A stretch of DNA of 64,000 bases, from NCBI RefSeq assembly GCF_039941015.1, contig NZ_JBDVFI010000031.1, one strand, 5' to 3'. Origin of the DNA: Sedimentitalea sp039941015 (lineage in GTDB: Bacteria > Pseudomonadota > Alphaproteobacteria > Rhodobacterales > Rhodobacteraceae). The translations under genes were made by a program, and so were the position numbers. Positions 52,159 through 60,598 of the stretch are shown piece by piece; position 1 is the stretch's first letter, and every line of letters begins with the position of its first letter. A model generated the notes under the pieces. It searched no databases, was not told where the DNA came from, and saw only the letters and a list, made by a program, of their open reading frames with translations.

Positions 52159-52761
52159 ATGACAAAGAATATTCTGATCGCCGGTGCCACCGGCAAGACT
52201 GGCCGCATCCTGACCCAACAGATCATAGACCAGGGACACACTGTGACAGCACTGGTGCGCGAGAGTTCTGACACCAGCCATCTCCCCAAGGCAACGAATC
52301 TGCGCCAAGCGGATCTGACCGATCTGCAGCCGGGCGTTTGCGATGGAGCAGACGTGGTGATCTTTGCAGCAGGTTCTGGCGGATCGACCGGCCCCGAGAT
52401 GACCGAAAAGGTCGACCGCGACGGGGCGATGCGACTGGTAGACCTCGCCCAAACAGCCGGCGCCGAGCGGTTTGTCATGCTCAGCACGGTCGGGGCGGAT
52501 CAAGCCGATCCTTCCGGCGATATGGCGCACTACCTGAAGGCAAAGCACGAGGCGGATGAGCATCTCAAGTCCTCCGGACTGACCTATGCCATCCTGCGGC
52601 CTGTTGCGCTGACAGATAACGGGCCTGGTGAGGATGTGACCTTGGCAAACGAGGTGGATAAATCCGCCACGGCCAGCCGTTCCGACGTGGCGCAGGTTCT
52701 GGCCACCGCTGCCACGACCGGGAAATACGATGGCAAGGCACTCGAGATGCAGTCTGCTTGA
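52159..52761 (+). CDS. NAD(P)-binding protein (atypical SDR, NmrA/YwnB-like)
   Basis: The product is 200 residues. It begins ILIAGATGKTGRILTQQIIDQGHTVTALVR (GxxGxxG), with FVMLSTVGADQADPS and LTYAILRPVALTDNGPG, features of the atypical SDR5 group (biliverdin-reductase-B/YwnB/NmrA-like). It lacks the Tyr-x3-Lys pair in its usual place. It may be a NAD(P)H-using reductase or a redox sensor. It starts one base after the GST-like stop, in a three-gene operon that ends in a terminator. Confidence 0.88.
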   Translation: MTKNILIAGATGKTGRILTQQIIDQGHTVTALVRESSDTSHLPKATNLRQADLTDLQPGVCDGADVVIFAAGSGGSTGPEMTEKVDRDGAMRLVDLAQTAGAERFVMLSTVGADQADPSGDMAHYLKAKHEADEHLKSSGLTYAILRPVALTDNGPGEDVTLANEVDKSATASRSDVAQVLATAATTGKYDGKALEMQSA

Positions 52762-52772
52762 CGCCCGAAGCG

Positions 52773-52798
52773 GGCCGGCATGATTTTTGCCGGCCTTC
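52773..52798 (+). terminator. Terminator of the aldehyde dehydrogenase operon
   Basis: GGCCGGCA (52773-52780) pairs perfectly with TGCCGGCC (52788-52795) across a 7-base loop that holds five T, followed by TTCGC. It lies 11 bases after the last stop. Confidence 0.65.
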
Positions 52799-53183
52799 GC
52801 TTTCTAGTAGGTGCGGGTTACGCCGTCGCAGATTGCTCGGGTGCACGTCGCAGCGAAAGTCTTGTTCGGCGGATCGCGACGCAGCAGCACCGGCCGACGG
52901 GGAACGGCAGGTCTGGACCTGTCGCGCTCGTCCATGACGTCAAGTGACCCGAACCTTGCGAAGGTCGCTACCTGCGCATCGCAACTTCTGCAGCACTGTA
53001 ACAGCTGCGCGAAAATGTCGTAAAATGGTAGGAAGTTGCAGTCGGCAGACTGTTACATTGACGCGGAATAGTCGGAATATGTCATTTGCGTTTGCAACGC
53101 CTGATATGTCGGTTCGCCCATTGCGAGGGTTCCCGACAAATCTGTTGTCCAACCGATTTGACGAAAGAATGGAGCGCTTCAGA
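52799..53183. other. Gene-free stretch before the fourth DUF1254 gene
   Basis: About 385 bases. A 43-codon leftward frame (52806-52937) has fairly normal codons but no ribosome site. Near 52995-53060 are the related words CTGTAACAG and CTGTTACA, which could belong to an operator. Nothing firm is assigned. Confidence 0.4.
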
Positions 53184-54203
53184 ATGCGATTTTTTGCCCC
53201 TGCCAACCTTCTCGCCAGCGTATTGGCGCTCGCCGGAACTGCCGCCGCGCAGGCAGAGCCGGTCAAGGTCAATGTGATGAACTATATCACGGCGCAGACC
53301 GCCATGCAGTTTGACACCTATCAGAAACAGGCCGGCGGCGTGAACAAGGTGCTCAACGAACGCGAGCCGGTGCCGGTCGACAACCAGCCGACGATTCGAA
53401 TGAACCGCGACACGCTCTACAGCTTCATGGTTATCGATATCAGCAAGGGCGCGACCGTCACGCTGCCCGATGCGGGGTCGCGCTATCGCTCGATGATGGT
53501 GGTGAACGAGTCCAACTATATCAACGCGGTCTACCTAGATGGCGGCGCTCACAAGCTGACGAAAGAGGAATTCGGCTCGGATCACGTCTGGGTCGGGATT
53601 CGCACGTTGGTCAATTCGAACTCGGCCGACGACATCAATGCGGTGCATGCGCTGCAGGACGGGATCAAGGTTGAGGCGGGATCGGCCAACCCCTTCGTGG
53701 CGAAGGACTATGATCAGGCCAGCTATAAGGCGACGCTCGACCCGCTGCTGGAACTTGGCAAAGGTGTGCCCGACTCGACGGGCTGGTTCGGCTCGAAGGA
53801 AGATACCACGCCCATTGGTCACCTCATCGGCACCGCAGTCGGCTTTGGCGGGCTGCCGCAGAAACATGCTTTCTACCTGAACGTCAATCCAGATTTGCCG
53901 GTCGGTGAATATCAACTGACCGCAAAGGATGTGCCCGTCCGGGCGTTCTGGTCGGTCAGCCTTTACAACGGCAAGGGGTATTTCCAGAAGAACCCGCAGA
54001 ACGCTTATAATTTCAACAGCGTCAACGCGAGAAAGAACGAGGATGGGTCGATCACCATTCACTTTGGTGGATGCGATGATGGCCGCGTCAACTGCCTGCC
54101 GATCATGGAGGGGTGGAACTACGGCGTGCGCCTATACGAGCCGGAAGAGGCGATCCTTGATGGCAGCTATGTCTTTCCTTCAGTGCAGAAAATACCGAAG
54201 TAA
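53184..54203 (+). CDS. Secreted DUF1254/DUF1214 protein (fourth copy, short form)
   Basis: The product is 339 residues from ATG 53184 (MRFFAPANLL), with GGAG 9 bases upstream; ATG 53169 is a possible alternative. A signal peptide ends near GTAAAQ. The DUF1254 part is compact (RMNRDTLYSFMVIDISKGATV, YRSMMVVNESNYINAVYLDGG) and the DUF1214 end is RAFWSVSLYNGKGYFQKN, ITIHFGGCDDGRVNCLPIM and GVRLYEPEEAILDGSY. The pair of cysteines in GGCDD...NCLPI is unlike the other copies. It stands alone, 11.8 kb from the array. Confidence 0.9.
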   Translation: MRFFAPANLLASVLALAGTAAAQAEPVKVNVMNYITAQTAMQFDTYQKQAGGVNKVLNEREPVPVDNQPTIRMNRDTLYSFMVIDISKGATVTLPDAGSRYRSMMVVNESNYINAVYLDGGAHKLTKEEFGSDHVWVGIRTLVNSNSADDINAVHALQDGIKVEAGSANPFVAKDYDQASYKATLDPLLELGKGVPDSTGWFGSKEDTTPIGHLIGTAVGFGGLPQKHAFYLNVNPDLPVGEYQLTAKDVPVRAFWSVSLYNGKGYFQKNPQNAYNFNSVNARKNEDGSITIHFGGCDDGRVNCLPIMEGWNYGVRLYEPEEAILDGSYVFPSVQKIPK

Positions 54204-54227
54204 CGCGAACCCGGACCTCTGGTCTCT

Positions 54228-54370
54228 TGCCGGACCGCAGAGAAAGACGCACCGACTGATGCGGCGCTCAAGGTCAACTGGCGCGCCGCATCAAATGGCC
54301 CGACCTACATGATCATCCGGCTCTACTGGCTAAGGAAAGCTGCTTTGGAAACCACCCGCGATAATTGCTG
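54228..54370 (+). pseudogene. Relic of a DUF1214 C-terminus
   Basis: One frame just after the DUF1254 gene reads LKVNW, then NGPTYMIIRLYWLRKAALE, matching the end of DUF1214 proteins (compare EANWLPS...FFGILRLYGPGETA in the copy at 39876-41411). There is no start, and the sequence runs on into unrelated bases. It looks like the last piece of a further paralog deleted or replaced by the present gene. Confidence 0.5.
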
Positions 54371-54851
54371 CTCCTCCGCCCCCCGCAAACAGCTCCAAGA
54401 CTTCGGACGCCAAGACGACCAAGCCCACAGGTGAACTTTTATCGAAGACAGTGTGCTTGCCGACCTCCTAGCGCCACCGCACCCGATGGCAGCTACGCAA
54501 GGCACAAAAGCGCCCCGGCACTTCCCGCTAGAAGTAACGGCAAATATGAAAGTAACCGAATACGAAGCTCTTGAGCAAATTGAGCCAGAATGACCCTCTC
54601 GATTGCGAGACCCTTTTCCAAACCAACAATAATTGGGCGGGGTAGGTGACTAACAGCAAGCCAAGGAGCCAGCTCGCGATGGTCACCCAGACACTAGGGC
54701 AGGGACGACCAGAACCACCAAACAGATGGCCCAGACATCAAATGCGAACGTGGGTCCTATCCACGAACTCACGAATTTTTCCTGGTACAGCGTCGCATGG
54801 CTCCGAGGTTCCATTGGTCGCTCAGGGCCGCGATGCGCGCCTTTGGGACCG
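54371..54851. other. Gene-free stretch between convergent units
   Basis: About 480 bases between the DUF1214 relic and the end of the leftward beta-propeller gene. No coding frame, hairpin terminator or RNA gene was recognised; base composition is less GC-rich than the neighbours. Confidence 0.4.
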
Positions 54852-56930
54852 TCAGGGCATCCTCACCTGTCCGCCCATCACCGGCGTCTTGACCGGCTTG
54901 GCCGCCCCATAGAAAACCACGATCGTGCTGGCAGGAAACCGGGTAGACAGAGCCTCTTCGGGATCTTCGCTGAACCCGGTAACTGTATTGTCCCAGCCAT
55001 TGCCGACCCAGACGTTGCCCGCAGGATCGACTCCAATCGGCGCGACGACCTGCAAGCCACCGACATAACCCTCGGACGGTGTGATCGGATCCCCGGTGGT
55101 TACGCCGGGCGGGCAGGTATCGGTGCGAAAGCCGCACAGCTGGGTGATCGAGTGGCTTGTCGAACTTGCGACCCAGACGTTGTCATCGCCGTCGATGGCG
55201 ACCCCCCAAGGGCCGGTGATGGCACCATCCGCGTTGAAGGGGCCAAGCACCGTCCCGTCGGGGCGGATCACGGAGATATCACCGCCGGGATATTCGCTGA
55301 TGATCTTCCAAAGATTGACCCACATATGGGCCGAAATCTCGTCGGGCGACTCTGTACCCCTGTGGGTCGCAATCTTGCTTTCGATCGTCTGTTTGACCAG
55401 TTCCAGTTTCTCGATAGCGCCCGGGTGTCCGACGAGATTGCCGACCCAGGCATTCCCCTGACTGTCGATGGAAATAGCGTGTGGGCTGAAGCCCACCTTG
55501 ATTTCCTCGGCGTTGCCAGGATCGTCCGCCGGAAACCGGGTCACTGTGTCGGACGAACTGTTGGTGATAAGGATTCGGTTCTGAGGGTCGATGGCAATTC
55601 CGAACGGCCCCTTGACCTGAAGCGTGCCCATCTCGGGCTTGCCGTCAACCGTCCGGCCCAGGATGCGCCCCTTGTCCGGGTCGCCGCCCGGGATGTGAAC
55701 GATCTGGCTATTGCCATTGTCGACGGTCCAGACATCGCCGTTCGGTGCCACGATCACACCCTGCATATCCCCCAACTTGCCGCCAAAATCATAGCCGCCT
55801 TCCGGCGAAAGTGGCTCGCCGCTCTTGCGGTCCAACACGGAAATCGTGCGGCCGATCAGGTTGGTCAGCCAAACCTTGTCATCGCCCGAAAACGCAATTC
55901 CCCAGCCCGGGCTGTCGAGCCCGCCGCCTGTGTAGCCGGTGATCGCCGGCGATAGCGGCGTACCGTCGGTATCGAACCGGCCTACGCCTGCGCCAAATTG
56001 CTTGAAAATCGTGGTTTGCGAGCCGATCAGCCAATTGTTGTTGGTCCAGAAATTGCCGTCCGCGTCCAGCGCGGCGCCACCCACGCCATAGAAGCCGCCG
56101 CCACCGTAAACCAGCGACATGGTCCATGCGCTGGGAGCATAGAAGAGATAAGGGACGTGTGCGACGTCGCGATACCGCGCGCCGTTGGGAATGGGGTAGA
56201 ATTCGTCGAGCAGCCCGAACAGTTCGCCTGCGTTGTGCCAAGGATGACGCGCGATGTTCTGTGCCGCCTGTAATGTGTCCGTCGGCACCGACCCGTTGGG
56301 CGGTGTCGCGGCAGCGAACAACTTGTTGCAGGCATCGGGGATCGCCGTGACGCAACCCGACAACAGGATGCCAAGCGTATTGAATTTTGCCAGGGTCGTA
56401 GTCCGGGGCGCATTCAGCGTGTCGGAAATGACCGGCCCCAGTGCACCCGTCTCGAGGTTCACAAAGTTCGGAACATTGCGCGATGCGATCTTAAGGCCCA
56501 AGTCTGTTCCGCGTATGTCGGTGCCGTCCAGAAATTGCGCTGCCACAAAGGCAGAGGCAACCGTCGTCAACTCATTGATCGTCCCACGCGCGGGTACTTC
56601 GCTTCCAATGAGCGCCATCAGCGTGGTTGCCGGATTCGATCCCGTGGCGGCTGCCGATCTCGCCTCGCCTCCCTCCGCGACAAGATAGAGCACAGCACCG
56701 TCGTCAAGCCCATCGGCAATGCTCAAGTGGTAGTCCCCATTGTCGTTGGCACTTGCGGAGCCGAGCCTTCGAGGCTCGTCCGGACCTGCTTGCCAGACGG
56801 ACACGTTGGCTCCGGCGATCGGCACGCCACCGACCGAAACCGTGCCTTCGAGACGCTCCTGGGCCGCTGCAGAGACCGCGATCAGTGCCGCAGCGGTGGT
56901 AGATGCGCCGAGCTTCAAGAAGTAAGACAT
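54852..56930 (-). CDS. Secreted NHL/virginiamycin-B-lyase-like beta-propeller protein
   Basis: The product is 692 residues from ATG 56930 (MSYFLKLGAST); the frame upstream of it is not family-like. A signal peptide ends near VSAAAQ. Residues about 25-90 form a carboxypeptidase-regulatory-like domain (GTVSVGGVPIAGANVSVW). The rest is a chain of six-bladed-propeller repeats with the NHL/Vgb pattern GPFGIAIDPQNRILITN, GDVWTVDNGNSQIVHI, PHAISIDSQGNAWVGN, GPWGVAIDGDDNVWVAS and APIGVDPAGNVWVGNGW. It may bind or open a ligand in the periplasm. No enzymatic residue set could be confirmed. Confidence 0.86.
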   Translation of the reverse strand: MSYFLKLGASTTAAALIAVSAAAQERLEGTVSVGGVPIAGANVSVWQAGPDEPRRLGSASANDNGDYHLSIADGLDDGAVLYLVAEGGEARSAAATGSNPATTLMALIGSEVPARGTINELTTVASAFVAAQFLDGTDIRGTDLGLKIASRNVPNFVNLETGALGPVISDTLNAPRTTTLAKFNTLGILLSGCVTAIPDACNKLFAAATPPNGSVPTDTLQAAQNIARHPWHNAGELFGLLDEFYPIPNGARYRDVAHVPYLFYAPSAWTMSLVYGGGGFYGVGGAALDADGNFWTNNNWLIGSQTTIFKQFGAGVGRFDTDGTPLSPAITGYTGGGLDSPGWGIAFSGDDKVWLTNLIGRTISVLDRKSGEPLSPEGGYDFGGKLGDMQGVIVAPNGDVWTVDNGNSQIVHIPGGDPDKGRILGRTVDGKPEMGTLQVKGPFGIAIDPQNRILITNSSSDTVTRFPADDPGNAEEIKVGFSPHAISIDSQGNAWVGNLVGHPGAIEKLELVKQTIESKIATHRGTESPDEISAHMWVNLWKIISEYPGGDISVIRPDGTVLGPFNADGAITGPWGVAIDGDDNVWVASSTSHSITQLCGFRTDTCPPGVTTGDPITPSEGYVGGLQVVAPIGVDPAGNVWVGNGWDNTVTGFSEDPEEALSTRFPASTIVVFYGAAKPVKTPVMGGQVRMP

Positions 56931-57354
56931 GAATGAAGACCTTTCTCGGTTCTTAGCTGCAGACATTACGAAGCTGGACACGTCATGAACAGTACCGGTT
57001 GACCTGGCTTGCTGCGGCTTACATGAATACGAGGCTGCCGATGCAGATCTGCGTATCGGCTGACTTATTGAACCGAGTCTCGTAGTAATGGTCATTCGAT
57101 CGAAATGTCCCTGTTCCGCAGACGCCCATGGCCACTGCCCCAATTGATAGTGAAAAACAGCAATCCAATCTTACCATTTTGCGCCACAGTCGTTTTAGGG
57201 GTTCGGTACATTTTGATGCAGGAGCCCCTGATTATATCACTAACTAAGCCAAGATTTTTACCCATCGGCGTCACAAGACAGGCCTAGATTTCCGAGCGAA
57301 GAAAGCAAGATCAAGCACTCGCACTCTCAGAAGCCGACTAGGAGACCGGTCATA
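56931..57354. other. Divergent promoter region, beta-propeller / AraC
   Basis: About 420 bases holding both promoters. No RNA gene or firm operator was seen; small frames on each strand have no ribosome site. Confidence 0.45.
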
Positions 57355-58362
57355 ATGCATATCCCCCTTGTTCGCGCCGAACATCTGAACGTCTATCTGG
57401 GAGTCTTGCGTGAAATTGGAGAACCTGTGGATCGCGCGCTTGACCAAGCCGGATTGCCGGGATCGGTCGAGGAAAACCCAAACGCATATCTGCATGTTCC
57501 GCGCGTTCTGGAATGTGTCTCGGCGTGCGGCGGGCACCACCCGGCAATGCACTTTGGTTTTCTCGCCGCACAACGAATGTCACTTCAGAGCCTGCGGCCG
57601 GAAACACAGATTGCTTTTCTGAACGCGCCGAGTGGCCGCATGCGGCTCGAAGCAATGGTGCGTCGGTGCATGTTCGAAGACAGCGCGCTGGTGGGAAACG
57701 TGGTCGAAGAGGGACGCAATCTGCGCGTGCACTGCGACATGGTCGGGTTCGAAGAAAGCCCGGCGCTCGCCTATTCGGAATGGATACAGATATACGCCTT
57801 CATTTCGGCTGTGCGATCCATCGCCGGCGCAGGATGGTGCCCAACAGAGATCACCCTCGCATCCGGGGGCAAACCCTCCGTTGCCGCATATGCGGCGTTG
57901 CCAAACACGCGAATACTGCTGGGACAACCACATTGTTCGATCCTGGTGTCTATCAAAATGCTGGCCGGTCCCTGCACCCAATCTGTAGTTCCGCCATCGC
58001 AATCTGCGCAGGATCCGTCGCCCCGTCCCTCGGCTTGGACTTACGGAGTCGGTCTGCGGGAAATGCTCAAGCCTTACATGTGCGATGCGCCGCTCGATCT
58101 TCCCGAAGTGGCCGAGATGCTTGGCACGACGACGCGCACGCTGCAACGGCGCCTGCGCCGGGAAGGGATGACTTTCAGGCAGGTGCTTGACGAGACGCGG
58201 TACGAAATCGCCTGCAGTTGTCTTGCCGATCAGGACATGAAGATCATCGATGTTGCCTTCGCGACCGGTTACGAAAACCCGCAACACTTTACCCGCGCCT
58301 TTCGGCGACTTGCTGGCATTTCTCCCCGCGACTATCGGAAATGCCGCGTTTACGCTGGCTAG
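57355..58362 (+). CDS. AraC-family regulator with Arabinose_bd-type N-terminal domain
   Basis: The product is 335 residues. Residues about 10-190 resemble the ligand-binding half of the OruR/ArgR-like AraC group (LRAEHLN-like start, HPAMHFGFLAAQRMSLQSL, WIQIYAFISAVRSIAG); residues about 230-335 form the double HTH (LPEVAEMLGTTTRTLQRRLRREGM, DVAFATGYENPQHFTRAFRRLAGISPRDYRK). It is divergent from the beta-propeller gene and precedes the sulfatase relic, so either may be a target. The inducer is unknown. Confidence 0.9.
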   Translation: MHIPLVRAEHLNVYLGVLREIGEPVDRALDQAGLPGSVEENPNAYLHVPRVLECVSACGGHHPAMHFGFLAAQRMSLQSLRPETQIAFLNAPSGRMRLEAMVRRCMFEDSALVGNVVEEGRNLRVHCDMVGFEESPALAYSEWIQIYAFISAVRSIAGAGWCPTEITLASGGKPSVAAYAALPNTRILLGQPHCSILVSIKMLAGPCTQSVVPPSQSAQDPSPRPSAWTYGVGLREMLKPYMCDAPLDLPEVAEMLGTTTRTLQRRLRREGMTFRQVLDETRYEIACSCLADQDMKIIDVAFATGYENPQHFTRAFRRLAGISPRDYRKCRVYAG

Positions 58363-58712
58363 CACGCGGCGAACCCTGCGTTGCAAAGACCAATTGCGGA
58401 ACAGGCACGGGCCCCTTTCAGATGCTGTCTTTTGTGTCGGCTTCTTGAAACGAGAGTTTGGCGCAAACTGGTAAGAGGCGCGACGAACTCAACGTTACAG
58501 TCTGACGTCGATTGCGTTCTTGTCGTTCTATTTTGACAGACCAAGCGTGACTTGCAGCCACAGCGCTTCAATTGGAGGCCCTGAGAGTCGGCGAGCGAAG
58601 CCGGAAGCTATGTTTGGGAAGAAGACACGATCATCGTCATTCAACGCATATTTGGCGTGTTTCTCTCACGGGCCATTCTGGTGGCAGCAGCACCGCTCAT
58701 AGCCGAAGAGGC
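58363..58712. other. Stretch between AraC and the sulfatase relic
   Basis: About 350 bases without an intact gene. Around 58640-58710 one frame reads FGVFLSRAILVAAAPLIAEE, which resembles a signal peptide and may be the decayed start of the sulfatase relic that follows in another frame. Confidence 0.4.
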
Positions 58713-59012
58713 CCCGTCTCGCCGCCGGCCGGCGCATCCGGAGCGACCACAACGATCGACGGGCTGCAATCGCCGCCGCCGCCAGCCTTCGGTGACCGGA
58801 TCGCGTAGCAGGTAAGTGAGCCCTCTCCCTGGTGGTCGCCTCAGGTCGTGCCACCTGAATAAGCGCCGAGCACTCCTCTGATTATAACCGACGACGCGGG
58901 ATACAGCGTGCCAAGCACCTTCGCCGGCATGATCCCGACCGAAACGATGGACCAACTGGCCACCGAAGGATTGCGCTTTTCTGACGTACACTGCCCGGCC
59001 GACTCAAAGGAA
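58713..59012 (+). pseudogene. Decayed start of a sulfatase gene
   Basis: In one frame the sequence reads TTIDGLQSPPPPAFG, then two in-frame stops (TAG 58806-58808 and a TAA about 50 bases later) around WWSPQVVPPE, then PLIITDDAGYSVPSTFAGMI and LATEGLRFSDVHCP. This parallels the intact sulfatase at 60599 (TTINGLQIPSPPQEF, LLIMTDDTGYGTPSTFGGVI, IAEEGLRFTNFNS). The catalytic CxPxR region is gone. It is a truncated paralog, about 100 codons long, that cannot yield an enzyme. Confidence 0.8.
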
Positions 59013-59144
59013 GGGCGCGAACAAACTGCTCTGAGGCGTCCGCGGCGCGGATTATGCTCAGCCGCACCAAACTTCCCGCCATTTTACATGGTTGTGGCGC
59101 TGAGTGCCGTCCAGTTTCATTGACGATTCATGGGAGGTCTAAAT

Positions 59145-60275
59145 CTAACCTACCAGCGACTTGGTCGCAGCGCGCTGCAATTGTCCCGGTGTCGCACCAG
59201 TCCATCGCCTCACCGCGCGGGAGAGGCAGGCGGTGTCGGAGTAACCAAGCTGAGTGGCAAGTTCAGCGAGGTCACCATCATCCGAGGAGAAATATTCAAG
59301 GGCGAGGTCCCGGCGGGCTGCGTCGAGGATGGCACTGAAATTGGTTTCGGCCATGGACAGGGAGCGCTGCAGCGACCGCAGGGTCAACCCCGAAGCCACG
59401 GCAAGATCGCTGGCAGTGGGTACGCCATCAGCGAGCATCGTTCCAATCAAATACCTGATCACTGGCTCCATGCCCCCGGCATCGCTGAGCGGCTGGCGGC
59501 TTTCTTCTGAAATATTCACGACCGTCCCAGTGGGAAGCTGAATCTTCAGGTCCAGCACGGCATCCGACAGGTGCATGATCAGAATCCGCCCTCGCGCCGC
59601 CATCAGTACGTCACCGAACCACGGCCGTAGATGTTCGATCCCAAAGGTCGGATGGGGTGGGATTTCGACGCGTTCAAACACCGGCTCACTGGCGCCGGCA
59701 GCACGACAGAGCAGCTGGAACAAGACTGCCGTGTATTGATGCGTGATGTGCAGAGCCTCAAGCGGCACCGGTATGTCGAACGAAACCAGCAGGCGACCGC
59801 CTCCGCGCACCTTTTGAAAGACGATGCGCTCATGCGTGCAATAGGTCGGGTATGTCTTGCAGACACGTATCAACCCCGCGCGGACCGTCGGACCCTCCAT
59901 CGCAGCAAGACCGAGCACACCGAGCTCGGCGACACTATCTGGAGTGACCACTTTGCAGCCAAGTTCTGGTATTTCTTCGCGCGCAGCGACGTCAGCGATA
60001 AAATTCAGAGAACTGACCAGCGGGATTGGCAGCTCGGGTTGATCCCAACTGACATATGCAAGTCGTGTTGCACGCAGACGATTTTCGAGCGGTCGCCCAT
60101 TGTCTTTAGACCATTTGACGAAGGGCGCAATCGAACTGGCGCGGATCAGGGGGAAGGATTTGATGGCGTTTCTCCGGGCCAGCTTGCCGACAAAGTCAGC
60201 ATTCTCAATAATATCCGAGATTTTGGCGCGCAAAGCAAATGGCCGGAGACAGTTCGATGCTAACAGGTCACACAA
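59145..60275 (-). CDS. AraC-family regulator with Arabinose_bd-type N-terminal domain
   Basis: The product is up to 376 residues; the first codon of the frame is TTG 60275, and no ATG lies near the N-terminus, so the start is uncertain and may be a TTG or CTG somewhat downstream. The ligand half has FPLIRASSIAPFVKWSKDNGRP and VPLEALHITHQYTAVLFQLLCRA; the HTH half has ASDLAVASGLTLRSLQRSLS and LATQLGYSDTACLSRAVRRWTGATPGQ. It is divergent from the intact sulfatase (about 320 bases apart) and is the best candidate for its regulator. Confidence 0.86.
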   Translation of the reverse strand: MCDLLASNCLRPFALRAKISDIIENADFVGKLARRNAIKSFPLIRASSIAPFVKWSKDNGRPLENRLRATRLAYVSWDQPELPIPLVSSLNFIADVAAREEIPELGCKVVTPDSVAELGVLGLAAMEGPTVRAGLIRVCKTYPTYCTHERIVFQKVRGGGRLLVSFDIPVPLEALHITHQYTAVLFQLLCRAAGASEPVFERVEIPPHPTFGIEHLRPWFGDVLMAARGRILIMHLSDAVLDLKIQLPTGTVVNISEESRQPLSDAGGMEPVIRYLIGTMLADGVPTASDLAVASGLTLRSLQRSLSMAETNFSAILDAARRDLALEYFSSDDGDLAELATQLGYSDTACLSRAVRRWTGATPGQLQRAATKSLVG

Positions 60276-60598
60276 CCTGACTCGCTCGTGTCCTGCGCCT
60301 CTCTCATATCCATATTTTCATGGCTTCGGGACGTATCGGCGAGCGAGCTTCGGCGTTCAAACCGCAGATATTCCGGCCCAAAGGGACTGACCAATGACGA
60401 CCCGACATTTGCAAGGTGCCACGCTGGCCACTGCATGTTCTGTGACAATACCCTGCGCCGCCTCGTCCCTCCATATGCCGAATACCCAGACTATGCTGCG
60501 GTGAAGGAACCCTTGGGCAAATTCCCAGGCTCCCGTTCCGTATCCTGAGAACCACAAAGTTAACGTTGCGCCAAACCAGAAGAAGAGGCACCTCCTGT
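60276..60598. other. Divergent promoter region, AraC / sulfatase
   Basis: About 320 bases. No coding frame with a ribosome site other than the sulfatase start region (GAAGAAGAGG at 60579-60588 ahead of ATG 60599). No operator was identified by eye. Confidence 0.45.
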
